The notes beneath the pieces are model-generated. The model made no database searches. It was not told the DNA's origin and saw only the letters and a list, made by a program, of their open reading frames with translations. From positions 186,001 to 250,000 of the forward strand of contig NZ_LECU01000003.1 in assembly GCF_001027745.1 (NCBI RefSeq): DNA of 64,000 bases, written 5' to 3'. Position numbers and translations under genes: made by a program. Position 1 is the stretch's first letter, and each line of letters begins with the position of its first letter. Below are positions 44,391-52,595 of the stretch, piece by piece. Source of the stretch: Pedobacter sp. BMA (GTDB lineage Bacteria; Bacteroidota; Bacteroidia; Sphingobacteriales; Sphingobacteriaceae).

Positions 44391-44434
44391 AATGTGCAAG
44401 GAATGTGCAAGGAAAGTGCAAGCAAAGCGCAGGG
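44391..44434. repeat. Minisatellite, 11-bp period (AATGTGCAAGG)
   Basis: Four consecutive 11-mers: AATGTGCAAGG, AATGTGCAAGG, AAAGTGCAAGC, AAAGCGCAGGG. They lie in the 558-bp spacer 44222-44779 between array paralogues A and B. Confidence 0.85.
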
Positions 44435-44624
44435 AAGTTATCCGCCGTGATACTACCAACCTACTATTAACCTTAGCCTGAAGATTAGCGTCGGCGGAAT
44501 TGCTTCATTGTGAATAAGCAAAGATAACAAAACCTCGTTTGCAGCGAGTGGCTAGGATAAAAGTGGTCAAAAAGGGCTTTAAAGGGGTAATGAAGAGACT
44601 TTTCTAGGAGTTTAATCCTAGCAT

Positions 44625-44668
44625 GTTCCTTTCTGGTTCCTACCTTGTTCCTAGCTGGTTCCTTTCTG
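44625..44668. repeat. Minisatellite, 11-bp period (GTTCCTTTCTG)
   Basis: Four consecutive 11-mers: GTTCCTTTCTG, GTTCCTACCTT, GTTCCTAGCTG, GTTCCTTTCTG. Same spacer as the previous repeat, unrelated sequence, same period. The rest of 44222-44779 shows no gene. Confidence 0.85.
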
Positions 44669-44779
44669 TTAAGTGCGAGGGTACAAGGAAATATAAGCCT
44701 GACTACTGTCTTAACTATGGCATTCGAGGATGCGAAATAGATATAAGATCAAATACTATCTTTTGTCATTGAACTAGTG

Positions 44780-45235
44780 CTAAATATTGGTTTTGCTTAA
44801 ACTTTTCCGTCTAATCATCAACAAACCGACCATAGCAACATAGGCACCGAAAAGCCAGGAGTAGTCATCGAGATTGCATTCCAGGATATAACTTGAATAG
44901 TAAATGCCATTGTCAACCGGCCGCAAAAGATCTAAACCAAGTGTACACAGGAGAATTTTTACTCCACCTAAACTAATTCCAACGGTGGGATTTCCATGGC
45001 ATACCTGACATGTACCCATTATTGTTCCTGAAATACAATTATTTGTACCGATTGGAGAATCTGCTTTAAACACATTCATACCGTTCGAAAGAAGATCCAC
45101 TTGAACAGAACTGCTTGTTCTTGTTGAATAAATGGTGTTCCCAACCAGACATCCCTCAGCAGAAAATGTTTTTGATGTAACCAATAAAAAGATTGCAAAT
45201 ATGGACAACCTTACTCCTCGCATAATACCCAACAC
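44780..45235 (-). CDS. Array paralogue B
   Basis: 151 residues (or 147 from the internal ATG, MRGVRLSIFAIFLL). Signal about 1-26 ending FSAEG, then GCLVGNTIYST. The middle contains additional Cys residues (NNCISGTIMGTCQVC). The tail is ECNLDDY, hydrophobic SWLFGAYVAMVGLLMI and RRKSL. Same architecture as its neighbours, with low identity outside the two ends. Confidence 0.72.
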   Translation of the reverse strand: MLGIMRGVRLSIFAIFLLVTSKTFSAEGCLVGNTIYSTRTSSSVQVDLLSNGMNVFKADSPIGTNNCISGTIMGTCQVCHGNPTVGISLGGVKILLCTLGLDLLRPVDNGIYYSSYILECNLDDYSWLFGAYVAMVGLLMIRRKSLSKTNI

Positions 45236-45409
45236 TTGATGTAGGTATAAATTTACAACTATACCACTTTAGGGGCTTCGTTCTTTTTGTTCAACTAACT
45301 TCAAGATAATTACGAATTAAGTGTCAATAACTTAAATTCGAAAATATTTAGTTGTCCGTAATAATAATTTTATATCTTAAAGGAAGAAAAGTTCTCGGTA
45401 TGAGGAAAA

Positions 45410-45895
45410 TTATTGGGATAAGTAATTGTTTTTTTCCCTCATATAAATAAAAATTAACAGCCCTATTGGGATCAGAAGAAAAGGGACATAGTCATCAATT
45501 GGGAGAGTTGCTACACATGAGGCGCGTTCATCAACTTCAACCCATGAACCATAGGCAGCTCCATCCTGGTTATCTGTTGCATTTACATAAGTATTTACCC
45601 AACATCCAGCATATCCTGCTTCACTATGAGATCTTATTTCGGAAGGTGAATATTCATCACAGTTCGCTACAGGGTTATAAACCTTATATTTAACCGCTCC
45701 GTTTCTATTATAAACTTTATATGTTCCGTTTCCATGGAATTTAGTTTGCCCGATTGGAGATGTATATATCACGCCCGGCCCTCCATCCAGCAAGCAGCCA
45801 ACTATTGTAGCAGCTTTAGTACTATTGGTTAAACCTAAAATAAGTATAGTTAATAAAATCTTTGCTATGTATCCAACACCATTGTAGCTGGACAT
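45410..45895 (-). CDS. Array paralogue C
   Basis: About 161 residues from the ATG at 45895 (MSSYNGVGYIAKILL); the frame extends to 45976 but those residues would precede the signal. Signal ends TKAATIV, then GCLLDGGPGVIYTS. The tail is SCVATLPIDDY, hydrophobic VPFLLIPIGLLIFIYM and REKN. It is the member in which the tail reads exactly PID. The 318-bp spacer upstream of the open frame (45977-46294) is AT-rich and includes a perfect FNR-type palindrome at 46182-46197. Confidence 0.72.
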   Translation of the reverse strand: MSSYNGVGYIAKILLTILILGLTNSTKAATIVGCLLDGGPGVIYTSPIGQTKFHGNGTYKVYNRNGAVKYKVYNPVANCDEYSPSEIRSHSEAGYAGCWVNTYVNATDNQDGAAYGSWVEVDERASCVATLPIDDYVPFLLIPIGLLIFIYMREKNNYLSQ

Positions 45896-46181
45896 TTTTT
45901 GCAAGCGAGAAGTTTTGAGCAACAAACGACTTAAACGAATGGCTCGTACATAAAAGAATATTATCAGGGAATACAAAACGACTACAAAAAGTATTATTTA
46001 AAAGACAAAATTAGACAAAAAATCTTCTGAACAAAATGAACGAGCGCTGAATACAGATTAGGATGACAATCCGTTTTTCACTTTAAACAATTCGAAAAAT
46101 GAAAAATGACGTTTAAATCGTTCTAGAGGGAATAAATGTAAATTTTTGTGTTATTAACATAGAATACAAACTTTTGCATTC

Positions 46182-46197
46182 GTTGATATTCATCAAC
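46182..46197. promoter_or_regulatory. FNR-type palindrome GTTGATATTCATCAAC
   Basis: Six-base perfect arms around ATTC and a full match to TTGAT-N4-ATCAA. It lies about 290 bp upstream of paralogue C and 100 bp beyond the end of paralogue D. It may be a target of the Crp/Fnr-type regulator at 38650, or chance in AT-rich DNA. Confidence 0.3.
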
Positions 46198-46294
46198 AAA
46201 AAAATATTAAATGTTAGTTTGCTCAACAATAGTTCCTTTAAATCTATTCGAGACGGAGGCTTCAGCAAGCCCGCTAGTTTTGTAGAGTAAATGA

Positions 46295-46744
46295 TTAAGA
46301 TAATGCTTTAAACTTCATTTTTTTTCGAATTACAAAAAAACCTAAAAATGAAATTGGGAATAGCATTATAAAAAGGGTTTTGTCAATCGGGCATCGATAT
46401 ATGATATAATTATTAACCAACACACCCCCTCCTATATAAATTTCATTTCCTGAAGAGTTCGTTCCATAAACATCACAAGGTGTTGAAGAATTTACTACGC
46501 TTCTAGCAAACACCCCATTGGGGAAGTTTGTACAATTGAAATTTCCTGTGCCAAATACTGCGTAATTGTTATTTGCGGGTGTGGATGTAAAAGTATTTCC
46601 CGTACGAGTAGGGTGTTTAATGATATATACTCTTGCGCCTCCTGAAGTATTCCCAACATAGCAAGCTGGGTAGGTCTGGCTAAAACTATTAGAAGAAACA
46701 GTCACAGAAAATAGTAAAAGGCTTAGTATAGCGATGTTCTTCAT
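46295..46744 (-). CDS. Array paralogue D
   Basis: About 149 residues from the ATG at 46744 (MKNIAILSLLLFSVTVSS); the frame reaches 46798. Signal ends SFSQTY, then PACYVGNTSGGARVYII. The middle is rich in Asn, Thr and Gly. The tail is RCPIDKT, hydrophobic LFIMLFPISFLGFFVI and RKKMK. It has Lys where others have Asp/Asn after the PID element. Confidence 0.72.
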   Translation of the reverse strand: MKNIAILSLLLFSVTVSSNSFSQTYPACYVGNTSGGARVYIIKHPTRTGNTFTSTPANNNYAVFGTGNFNCTNFPNGVFARSVVNSSTPCDVYGTNSSGNEIYIGGGVLVNNYIIYRCPIDKTLFIMLFPISFLGFFVIRKKMKFKALS

Positions 46745-46951
46745 AGAGCTGATATAGTTTTGGAATATTACACAAAAGACGTTCCAAAAACACACCAATC
46801 ACTAATTAATTATACAAACACAATTTTAGTATTGCAGTGGTATATGTATATTACACACACTCACTCACCTAATCCAACAGATGAGTTTAATAAATTTTAT
46901 CACAATTAAAATCCCTTTGAATTATTTGAAAACTATATTTATGAAAGCTTA

Positions 46952-47386
46952 TCAAAAGTTAAGAGGTGAATATCTTCGTCTGATGCCAAATAATCCCAAG
47001 AAACCAGCAAAAATAATTAATAGGGGAATATAATCATCCAACGGACAGTTGGCTACATTAAAGGTAACCCTGTTACCTGATTGTTGATAATTTGCACCAT
47101 CGTTTGTGGCACCGCTTCCGTCATAGCCAGCATAGCAAGTAGGACCAGCAGCGGAGGTAAGTATATAATATGAATTTGAGGGAGAATTTCCCGCTTGACA
47201 GCTAGCTTGATTACCATATCTAACAGTACCACTACCTTGATAAAAGGTTGTTGTTCCCGAAAACTGAGGAACATAGTAAACTTTAGGTCCAGCAGAGGTA
47301 TTTATTAAACAACCTGTATCAGCTAATACCGGGAATGCCAAAAATAGCAGTACCGCGTGTATAATTGTTATAATTATACTTTTCAT
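46952..47386 (-). CDS. Array paralogue E
   Basis: About 144 residues from the ATG at 47386 (MKSIIITIIHAVLLFLAF). Signal ends VLADT, then GCLINTSAGPKVYYVP. The middle is Gly/Ser/Tyr-rich (YAGYDGSGATNDGANYQ). The tail is NCPLDDY, hydrophobic IPLLIIFAGFLGLFGI and RRRYS, the cleanest example of the three-part tail. Confidence 0.74.
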   Translation of the reverse strand: MKSIIITIIHAVLLFLAFPVLADTGCLINTSAGPKVYYVPQFSGTTTFYQGSGTVRYGNQASCQAGNSPSNSYYILTSAAGPTCYAGYDGSGATNDGANYQQSGNRVTFNVANCPLDDYIPLLIIFAGFLGLFGIRRRYSPLNF

Positions 47387-47631
47387 GAAAATCAAAATTT
47401 GGGACGACGACTAATACTAAACTATTAGAAAGCAAACAATTCATCCGCTAGCTAAATAGTTCACTAATGCCACAAATATATTATATTGAAAAGCTTAAAT
47501 GTAATATCGCCATTATATTCTTTTATTTTGACTATTATTTAACATTCTGGAAAAAGATCAAAATATATATATGCCGATGACCAGTATTTTTAGACAGTAT
47601 TTGTCAACTGAAAATGATAATTTAAATGTGA

Positions 47632-48081
47632 CTAAAATATTGATTTAAGGCTCCTATCATTTAGAATATTAAATACAGCATAAGCTCCTATGAGAAATAA
47701 TAAAAATAATGTATAGTTGTCGATTGAACACCCTACCACACCAGTAAAGTGACCATTTGTTCCTGGCGTGTAAGTAGTAGGGCAAGAAAACCAGCCAAAC
47801 AATCCGCACCCCGAAGAACTGCCACTTTGTTTGACATAACAAGTTCCTGCATCGACTATCCAAGCGTAACATGAATAACGAGAATCTTTAGAATCATAAT
47901 TCTCCCATTCAGAATTTTGATCACCAGAATCATTCCTGAATAATGGGTTATACCCGGGTTCCGCTGGAATAGAAACCTGATAGCGTCGGGTCCCCACTTT
48001 ACATCCAGGACTTATTACGGGCTGAGCACTAGGCTCATAGCAGATTGAAAAAAATAATAGAAAGAAGATAAGCGATTTCAT
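47632..48081 (-). CDS. Array paralogue F
   Basis: 149 residues. Signal about 1-19 (MKSLIFFLLFFSICYEPSAQ), then SPGCKVGTRRYQVS. Six further Cys in the middle (including GCGLFGWFSC). The tail is GCSIDNY, hydrophobic TLFLLFLIGAYAVFNIL and a weaker basic end (NDRSLKS). The spacer 47387-47631 is AT-rich with no gene seen. Confidence 0.7.
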   Translation of the reverse strand: MKSLIFFLLFFSICYEPSAQPVISPGCKVGTRRYQVSIPAEPGYNPLFRNDSGDQNSEWENYDSKDSRYSCYAWIVDAGTCYVKQSGSSSGCGLFGWFSCPTTYTPGTNGHFTGVVGCSIDNYTLFLLFLIGAYAVFNILNDRSLKSIF

Positions 48082-48243
48082 ACCAATAAAAGAAAGCTCA
48101 AAACTAGAGCATTAATATTCTTAAATTGACTAGAAACCGCTTTTGCTATTGACAATTCTCAAACCAAAAATCGCCATATCGTCTATCTTATTAGACAATA
48201 TGGCCGTACTGAAATCGGCATCAGATATAATGATATTAGTAGA

Positions 48244-48639
48244 TCAAATATTCTGTACAGTTATAAAATATTCTCCATTCACCCGCCTTCTTAAGGAAAT
48301 ATAGAATGGACATAAAATCATGAATGAAAGAAGTGCTATCAGATAAGGATCATCTATAGGACAGTTTAGAAGATTATAATCTACGACTTTACCACTGCTG
48401 CCAACTCCAAAACAAGTTGTACAGTTGGTGGAATAAGTATGAGTTATACTTGCATATTGATCAAATGTTGTTGAACCTGTTGGACAATTATCCAAACTAT
48501 AGAAGTTGCAGGAATATCCGAAACCAGCAAATGCGTAAACACGGCCATTGGACAATCTACATCCTTGTTGAACCTGAGCATACAGATTGTTTAAAAAAAA
48601 TATAACGAAAAAGAATACGAGAGTAAATTTAATTTTCAT
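48244..48639 (-). CDS. Array paralogue G
   Basis: 131 residues, the shortest member. Signal about 1-21 (MKIKFTLVFFFVIFFLNNLY), then QQGCRLSNGRVYAF. Six Cys in the middle region (FGYSCNFYSLDNC, STNCTTC). The tail is NCPIDDP, hydrophobic YLIALLSFMILCPFYI and SLRRRVN. It is the member nearest the wza-like gene, which is divergent from it. Confidence 0.72.
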   Translation of the reverse strand: MKIKFTLVFFFVIFFLNNLYAQVQQGCRLSNGRVYAFAGFGYSCNFYSLDNCPTGSTTFDQYASITHTYSTNCTTCFGVGSSGKVVDYNLLNCPIDDPYLIALLSFMILCPFYISLRRRVNGEYFITVQNI

Positions 48640-48796
48640 GCTATGGATTTTTAAATCCTAGCTTATCCGGGGAAGACGATACATATACGTAATGACTTGG
48701 AGGTTAGATTTTACTTTTACAAAAAATTTGCTACCCATATAAAATGATTTCAAGCATCATTATCAGCCACTCTTACAAGATTTGTCATATAAAACG

Positions 48797-48804
48797 TATT
48801 TTCG
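48797..48804 (+). promoter_or_regulatory. -7-like box TATTTTCG of the wza-like gene
   Basis: TATTTTCGCA lies 34 bases before the ATG at 48839 and is identical over ten bases to the box before the upxY-like gene (52568). It falls inside the longer open frame, supporting the start at 48839. Confidence 0.38.
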
Positions 48805-48838
48805 CATTTATATTCACTTTAAGAGGTTCAAAGGTCTT

Positions 48839-49669
48839 ATGTTATCAAAACTAGAAACACGCAAATTCAGCTTCTTCATACTTTTAGTCAGCCTATTATT
48901 TAGCTGCTCTATACGTAAAGAAAGAGCACTATTCAATGCTCCCAGCGACATAGTTACTGACACCATCAAGCAAGTTTATGTAGTGAATGACCAAGGTATA
49001 AGCGATGCGTATTATAAAATAAAAGTCGAGGATAAACTTGCTGTACGTAATGTACAAAATCCAGAGTTTGGCGCATCAAGTGGAGCAGGAAGTCAAACAT
49101 CGGGTGCTGCAACAGGTACAGGGGGCGCGACTGGAGGAACATCATCCAATGTGTTATCTTATCCTGTAGAGCCTGATGGTATGGTGAACTTACCTGCAAT
49201 CGGAAAACTTGCTGTTGTTGGTCTGACCAAACGAGAAGCTGCCATTAAAATTCAAGATGCTTATAAAAGTAAATTACTAAAAGACCCTATTATCGAACTA
49301 ACGGTAGTGAATTTAAAAGTCACCCTGTTAGGTGAATTTGGTAAACAGGGAAATTTTTACCTGGAAAGAGACAACATTAATTTAATTGAAATGATTGGCG
49401 AAGCCGGAGGGATCACGAAAAATGCAGATCCGAAAACCCTGAAGATAATTAGAGGTGACCGGTCGCATCCTGAGCTTATTTATGTTAATCTTACTGATAT
49501 AAATAGTTTAGCCAGTAAAAAATTAACGCTTCAAAATAACGATATTATCATTTTGTTACCTACCAAAAGTTCAGCTTTCAATGATAAATGGACAAGCATT
49601 AATAACTTTATTCAGCCTGTTTTGGTAGTGGTAAATCTTGGCATCTTAATTCTTAGTTTAACTCGTTAA
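48839..49669 (+). CDS. Wza-like outer-membrane polysaccharide export lipoprotein
   Basis: About 276 residues from the ATG at 48839 (MLSKLETRKFSFFILLVS). SPII signal with Cys23 in LLFSC. Poly_export domain (about 50-160; YKIKVEDKLAVR, YPVEPDGMVNLPAIGKLAVVGLTKREAA) interrupted by a Gly/Ser/Thr-rich insertion (about 68-95), then an SLBB domain (about 165-235; VTLLGEFGKQGNFYLERDNINLIEMIGEAGG). A C-terminal membrane helix (about 255-273) differs from the amphipathic helix of E. coli Wza. Forms the export channel with the following Wzc-like protein, which overlaps it by one base. Confidence 0.9.
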   Translation: MLSKLETRKFSFFILLVSLLFSCSIRKERALFNAPSDIVTDTIKQVYVVNDQGISDAYYKIKVEDKLAVRNVQNPEFGASSGAGSQTSGAATGTGGATGGTSSNVLSYPVEPDGMVNLPAIGKLAVVGLTKREAAIKIQDAYKSKLLKDPIIELTVVNLKVTLLGEFGKQGNFYLERDNINLIEMIGEAGGITKNADPKTLKIIRGDRSHPELIYVNLTDINSLASKKLTLQNNDIIILLPTKSSAFNDKWTSINNFIQPVLVVVNLGILILSLTR

Positions 49670-52074
49670 TGGAAGCAGCAGATCAGTTTAATCAAAAGAA
49701 ATCGGTTAGCCAGCAAATTGATTTTTACAAAATATTCAGGGTATTTTTAAGCCGCTGGTACTGGATTGCAGGCTGCGTATTGATCGCTTTGGTTTTGGCC
49801 AAAGTAAATTTGATGTTTACGCCACCTGTTTATCAAACAGGTGCTTCGTTAAAATTAGAGGATAGCAATCCTGCGGTAAGCACAGGAGGAAGCATGCCGA
49901 TGCAAAACTATAATTACACGGATAAAATCCAGGCAGAAAGTTTTACCATCCGAAGCAACGAAGTAATTCTAAATGCCATCAACACGCTCAATTATAAGAT
50001 AAGCTACTACGTTAAAGGTCGCATCAGAACGACTGAACTATATCCTACTGTCCCTTTCGTAATCGAGATTATCAAACAAGACAGTGTGAATTTTGGACGC
50101 TCACATTACGAAATCGCCGCAGTAGACGAAAAACACTTCGCTTTATCGATCGCTGATCAAAAGGGTTCCAAAACTACTTATGCTTATGGTCAGGAAATCA
50201 AACAAGGTAATATGGTTTTCAAAATCAAAGACCATATCTCTCCAGGTAGCATATATCAGTTTAAATTTAACACGAAAGAGGATTTTGTTGGCCGGGCTAT
50301 GGGCGGATTGTTTATTGGAGAAGCGGCGCGGTTTACTAACGTAATGAGTTTAAGCCAAACTGATGCTAACCCTGTATTTGCGGCAGATATACTCAATGCC
50401 ATCATGAAGGAATATGTATCATACGATGTTATTCAAAGGCGGAGATCTGCCAGGCAAACCGTTGAATTTATTGACAACCAACTCGGATTTATCGATCAGG
50501 AAGCAGGCAAAGCAGGAAGCACGTTAGCAAATTACAAGTCTGCAAACAAGATGATGGACATGGGCTCAGCTTCATCTATGACGGTAGGAAAACTCACAGA
50601 CCTTGAAAAACAAAAATCAGAGTTACAACTCAAACAATTAGGCATTAAACAATTACAGGAACAAGTAGATAATAACCGATCCAAAATTGAAATTGGTGTA
50701 GACCTGGATGGAGAGATTGCAGCCGGATTGAGCACATTCGTTGGTCAGCTGAACACACTATTAGCGAATAGAGAACTTAAGCTTAATCAATTCAACGCAG
50801 ATTCTCAACCAGTCAAATTAGTTGAACAACAAATTTTAAATGTAAAAAATAGCATCCGGTCGGCGATTAAAGGAATGTTAGAACGCAACCTTCAAACTAT
50901 TAAATACATTGACAACCAGTTAAACGGAGTAAACCAAAGCATTAGTGGTATTCCGGTTAAAGAGCAGAAATTCGTCAAGCTGCAAACCAATTTCGAAGTA
51001 AACAATAAAGTACGCTCTTATTTATCAGAGAAAAAACTGGAAGCCGAAATGAATGCTGCGGCTATTGTACCCGGAGCATCAATCGTTAATCCTGCATATC
51101 CTTCTTTTTACCCAATCTCTCCGAATGACAACAAAGTGTACACTACCTATATCATGTTTGGGTTAGCTGCAGGGTTCGGGTTAATTCTTCTTGTCAGGTT
51201 TTTAAATCCATTCATTTATGATAAGGAGATGGTGGAGGGCTTAACCAATACACCTATTATCGGGGTTATTCGTCAATTTCCTGATTATATCGATCAGGAC
51301 AATCGCCAGGCATTGTCCATTGCTAAACCCAAGTCGGTATTTGCTGAATCTGTCCGGTCGGTAAGGACCAATCTTAGTTTCTTAGCCAGCCACAAGCAGA
51401 GCAAAGTCATTTGTATTACCTCAGAAATTTCCGGTGAGGGGAAGTCTTTTGTGACGGTCAACCTAGCTGGCACAATGGCACTGATTGAGAAAAAGGTGAT
51501 ATTAATTGCTGCGGATTTACGTAGATCAAGGCTTCACAAAGCGTTTGGAGTTGACAATAAAAAAGGATTAAGTTCCCTGTTATCCGGCCAGCATCAGCTC
51601 TCGGATGTATTGATACATGATGAGCTACATCACATTGACTTCATCCCATCAGGTCCGGTCCCTCCAAATCCATCTGAACTCCTCCACACTGCAGCAATGA
51701 AAAACTTGCTCAAAGAACTCGAAAAAGACTATGATTATGTATTAGTAGATACTGCGCCAGTTGGTTTAGTTTCGGATGCTATTCCACTCATCAGAAACTC
51801 TGATGTGAATCTATTTGTAATCAGATCTGGTGTATCGAAGCAGAGGGCAGCAAATATTCCGGAACGTTTATCTCGCGAATACGGCCTAAATAACATGGCC
51901 ATCGTTTTAAATGCCTTCGGAGACGATGCTTTATATGCTAATTATTATACCACTGATTATTCACGTGGTGGTGGCAACAGCACCTATTACTATTCTGATT
52001 ATTCAGGATATGCAGGTTCCGGTTATTATGATGATGAAAATAGGAAATGGTGGATGTTCTGGAAAAAGAAATAG
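49669..52074 (+). CDS. Wzc-like polysaccharide co-polymerase / BY-kinase
   Basis: An 801-residue protein: Wzz domain with helices at about 33-52 and 490-515, a long periplasmic coiled coil (about 255-460), and a cytoplasmic tyrosine-kinase ATPase. Walker A is SGEGKS (588-593), Walker B LVDTAP (D694). The Walker A' reads ILIAADLRR (611-619), with Ala at the first of the two Asp positions. The C-terminus is an eleven-Tyr cluster (about 755-790; STYYYSDYSGYAGSGYY), the autophosphorylation region, ending in WWMFWKKK. It controls chain length and export with the Wza-like protein. Confidence 0.93.
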   Translation: MEAADQFNQKKSVSQQIDFYKIFRVFLSRWYWIAGCVLIALVLAKVNLMFTPPVYQTGASLKLEDSNPAVSTGGSMPMQNYNYTDKIQAESFTIRSNEVILNAINTLNYKISYYVKGRIRTTELYPTVPFVIEIIKQDSVNFGRSHYEIAAVDEKHFALSIADQKGSKTTYAYGQEIKQGNMVFKIKDHISPGSIYQFKFNTKEDFVGRAMGGLFIGEAARFTNVMSLSQTDANPVFAADILNAIMKEYVSYDVIQRRRSARQTVEFIDNQLGFIDQEAGKAGSTLANYKSANKMMDMGSASSMTVGKLTDLEKQKSELQLKQLGIKQLQEQVDNNRSKIEIGVDLDGEIAAGLSTFVGQLNTLLANRELKLNQFNADSQPVKLVEQQILNVKNSIRSAIKGMLERNLQTIKYIDNQLNGVNQSISGIPVKEQKFVKLQTNFEVNNKVRSYLSEKKLEAEMNAAAIVPGASIVNPAYPSFYPISPNDNKVYTTYIMFGLAAGFGLILLVRFLNPFIYDKEMVEGLTNTPIIGVIRQFPDYIDQDNRQALSIAKPKSVFAESVRSVRTNLSFLASHKQSKVICITSEISGEGKSFVTVNLAGTMALIEKKVILIAADLRRSRLHKAFGVDNKKGLSSLLSGQHQLSDVLIHDELHHIDFIPSGPVPPNPSELLHTAAMKNLLKELEKDYDYVLVDTAPVGLVSDAIPLIRNSDVNLFVIRSGVSKQRAANIPERLSREYGLNNMAIVLNAFGDDALYANYYTTDYSRGGGNSTYYYSDYSGYAGSGYYDDENRKWWMFWKKK

Positions 52075-52094
52075 GAAGCTTGTTAACCCTTTGG

Positions 52095-52208
52095 TCGTAC
52101 CATGCTAACCCATTGTTAACCTTTTCCTTACCCATCGTTAACCTTTTCTGTACCCATTATTAACCTATTGTTAACCCATTGGTAACCCCTGGGGTTAAGA
52201 ATGGGTTA
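52095..52208. repeat. Minisatellite, 11-bp period (TAACCCATTGT), ending in a hairpin
   Basis: Nine consecutive degenerate 11-mers from 52095 to 52193, such as TAACCCATTGT, TAACCTTTTCC, TTACCCATCGT and TAACCTTTTCT. The end folds into an 18-bp hairpin with two mismatches (arms 52172-52189 and 52191-52208, loop of one base). It lies in the 521-bp spacer 52075-52595 between the Wzc-like and UpxY-like genes. Nothing coding was seen in the rest of the spacer. Confidence 0.85.
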
Positions 52209-52567
52209 ACAAAGAGTAGAGAATGGGTGAACAACGGCAACAGCGGAACCATAATATCTGTAAGTCTTGTATAAAGTTAATAACAAAAGCTTTTTGACAA
52301 AAAGCAAGATTAAAATTTGTAGTCAACCTCACTCTATTATTAATTCATTACTTTTGATTTCGTTTCTGCGAATCCAAACAGATTTAATTGTAAAGCTTAG
52401 TTGACATGATGATTGTTCCCCGTATTTATTTCTCCTATTTGAGGTTTAAAACCAAAAATGCCTTTCTAAATTCTCTTCAGGCAGAATCTTCTTTCTTTTT
52501 CGAATAAATTTACGAATTTAGTTTTATCCAGTTATTTCAATGACTGAAGAAACGCCCAATGGTAGCT

Positions 52568-52575
52568 TATTTTCG
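52568..52575 (+). promoter_or_regulatory. -7-like box TATTTTCG of the upxY-like gene
   Basis: TATTTTCGCA lies 20 bases before the ATG at 52596, same decamer as at 48797. It suggests a separate transcript for the downstream synthesis genes. Confidence 0.4.
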
Positions 52576-52595
52576 CACAGATCCTGAAGTGAAAT

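Noticed and set aside
45466..45693. 75-residue forward frame within array paralogue C
   Set aside because: Antisense to a frame with a signal peptide and the shared tail motif.
43790..48639. Array as toxin-antitoxin, bacteriocin or polymorphic toxin set
   Set aside because: Every member has a signal peptide and a membrane tail; there are no immunity-like partners, leader cleavage motifs or peptidase/ABC exporter genes of the bacteriocin type.
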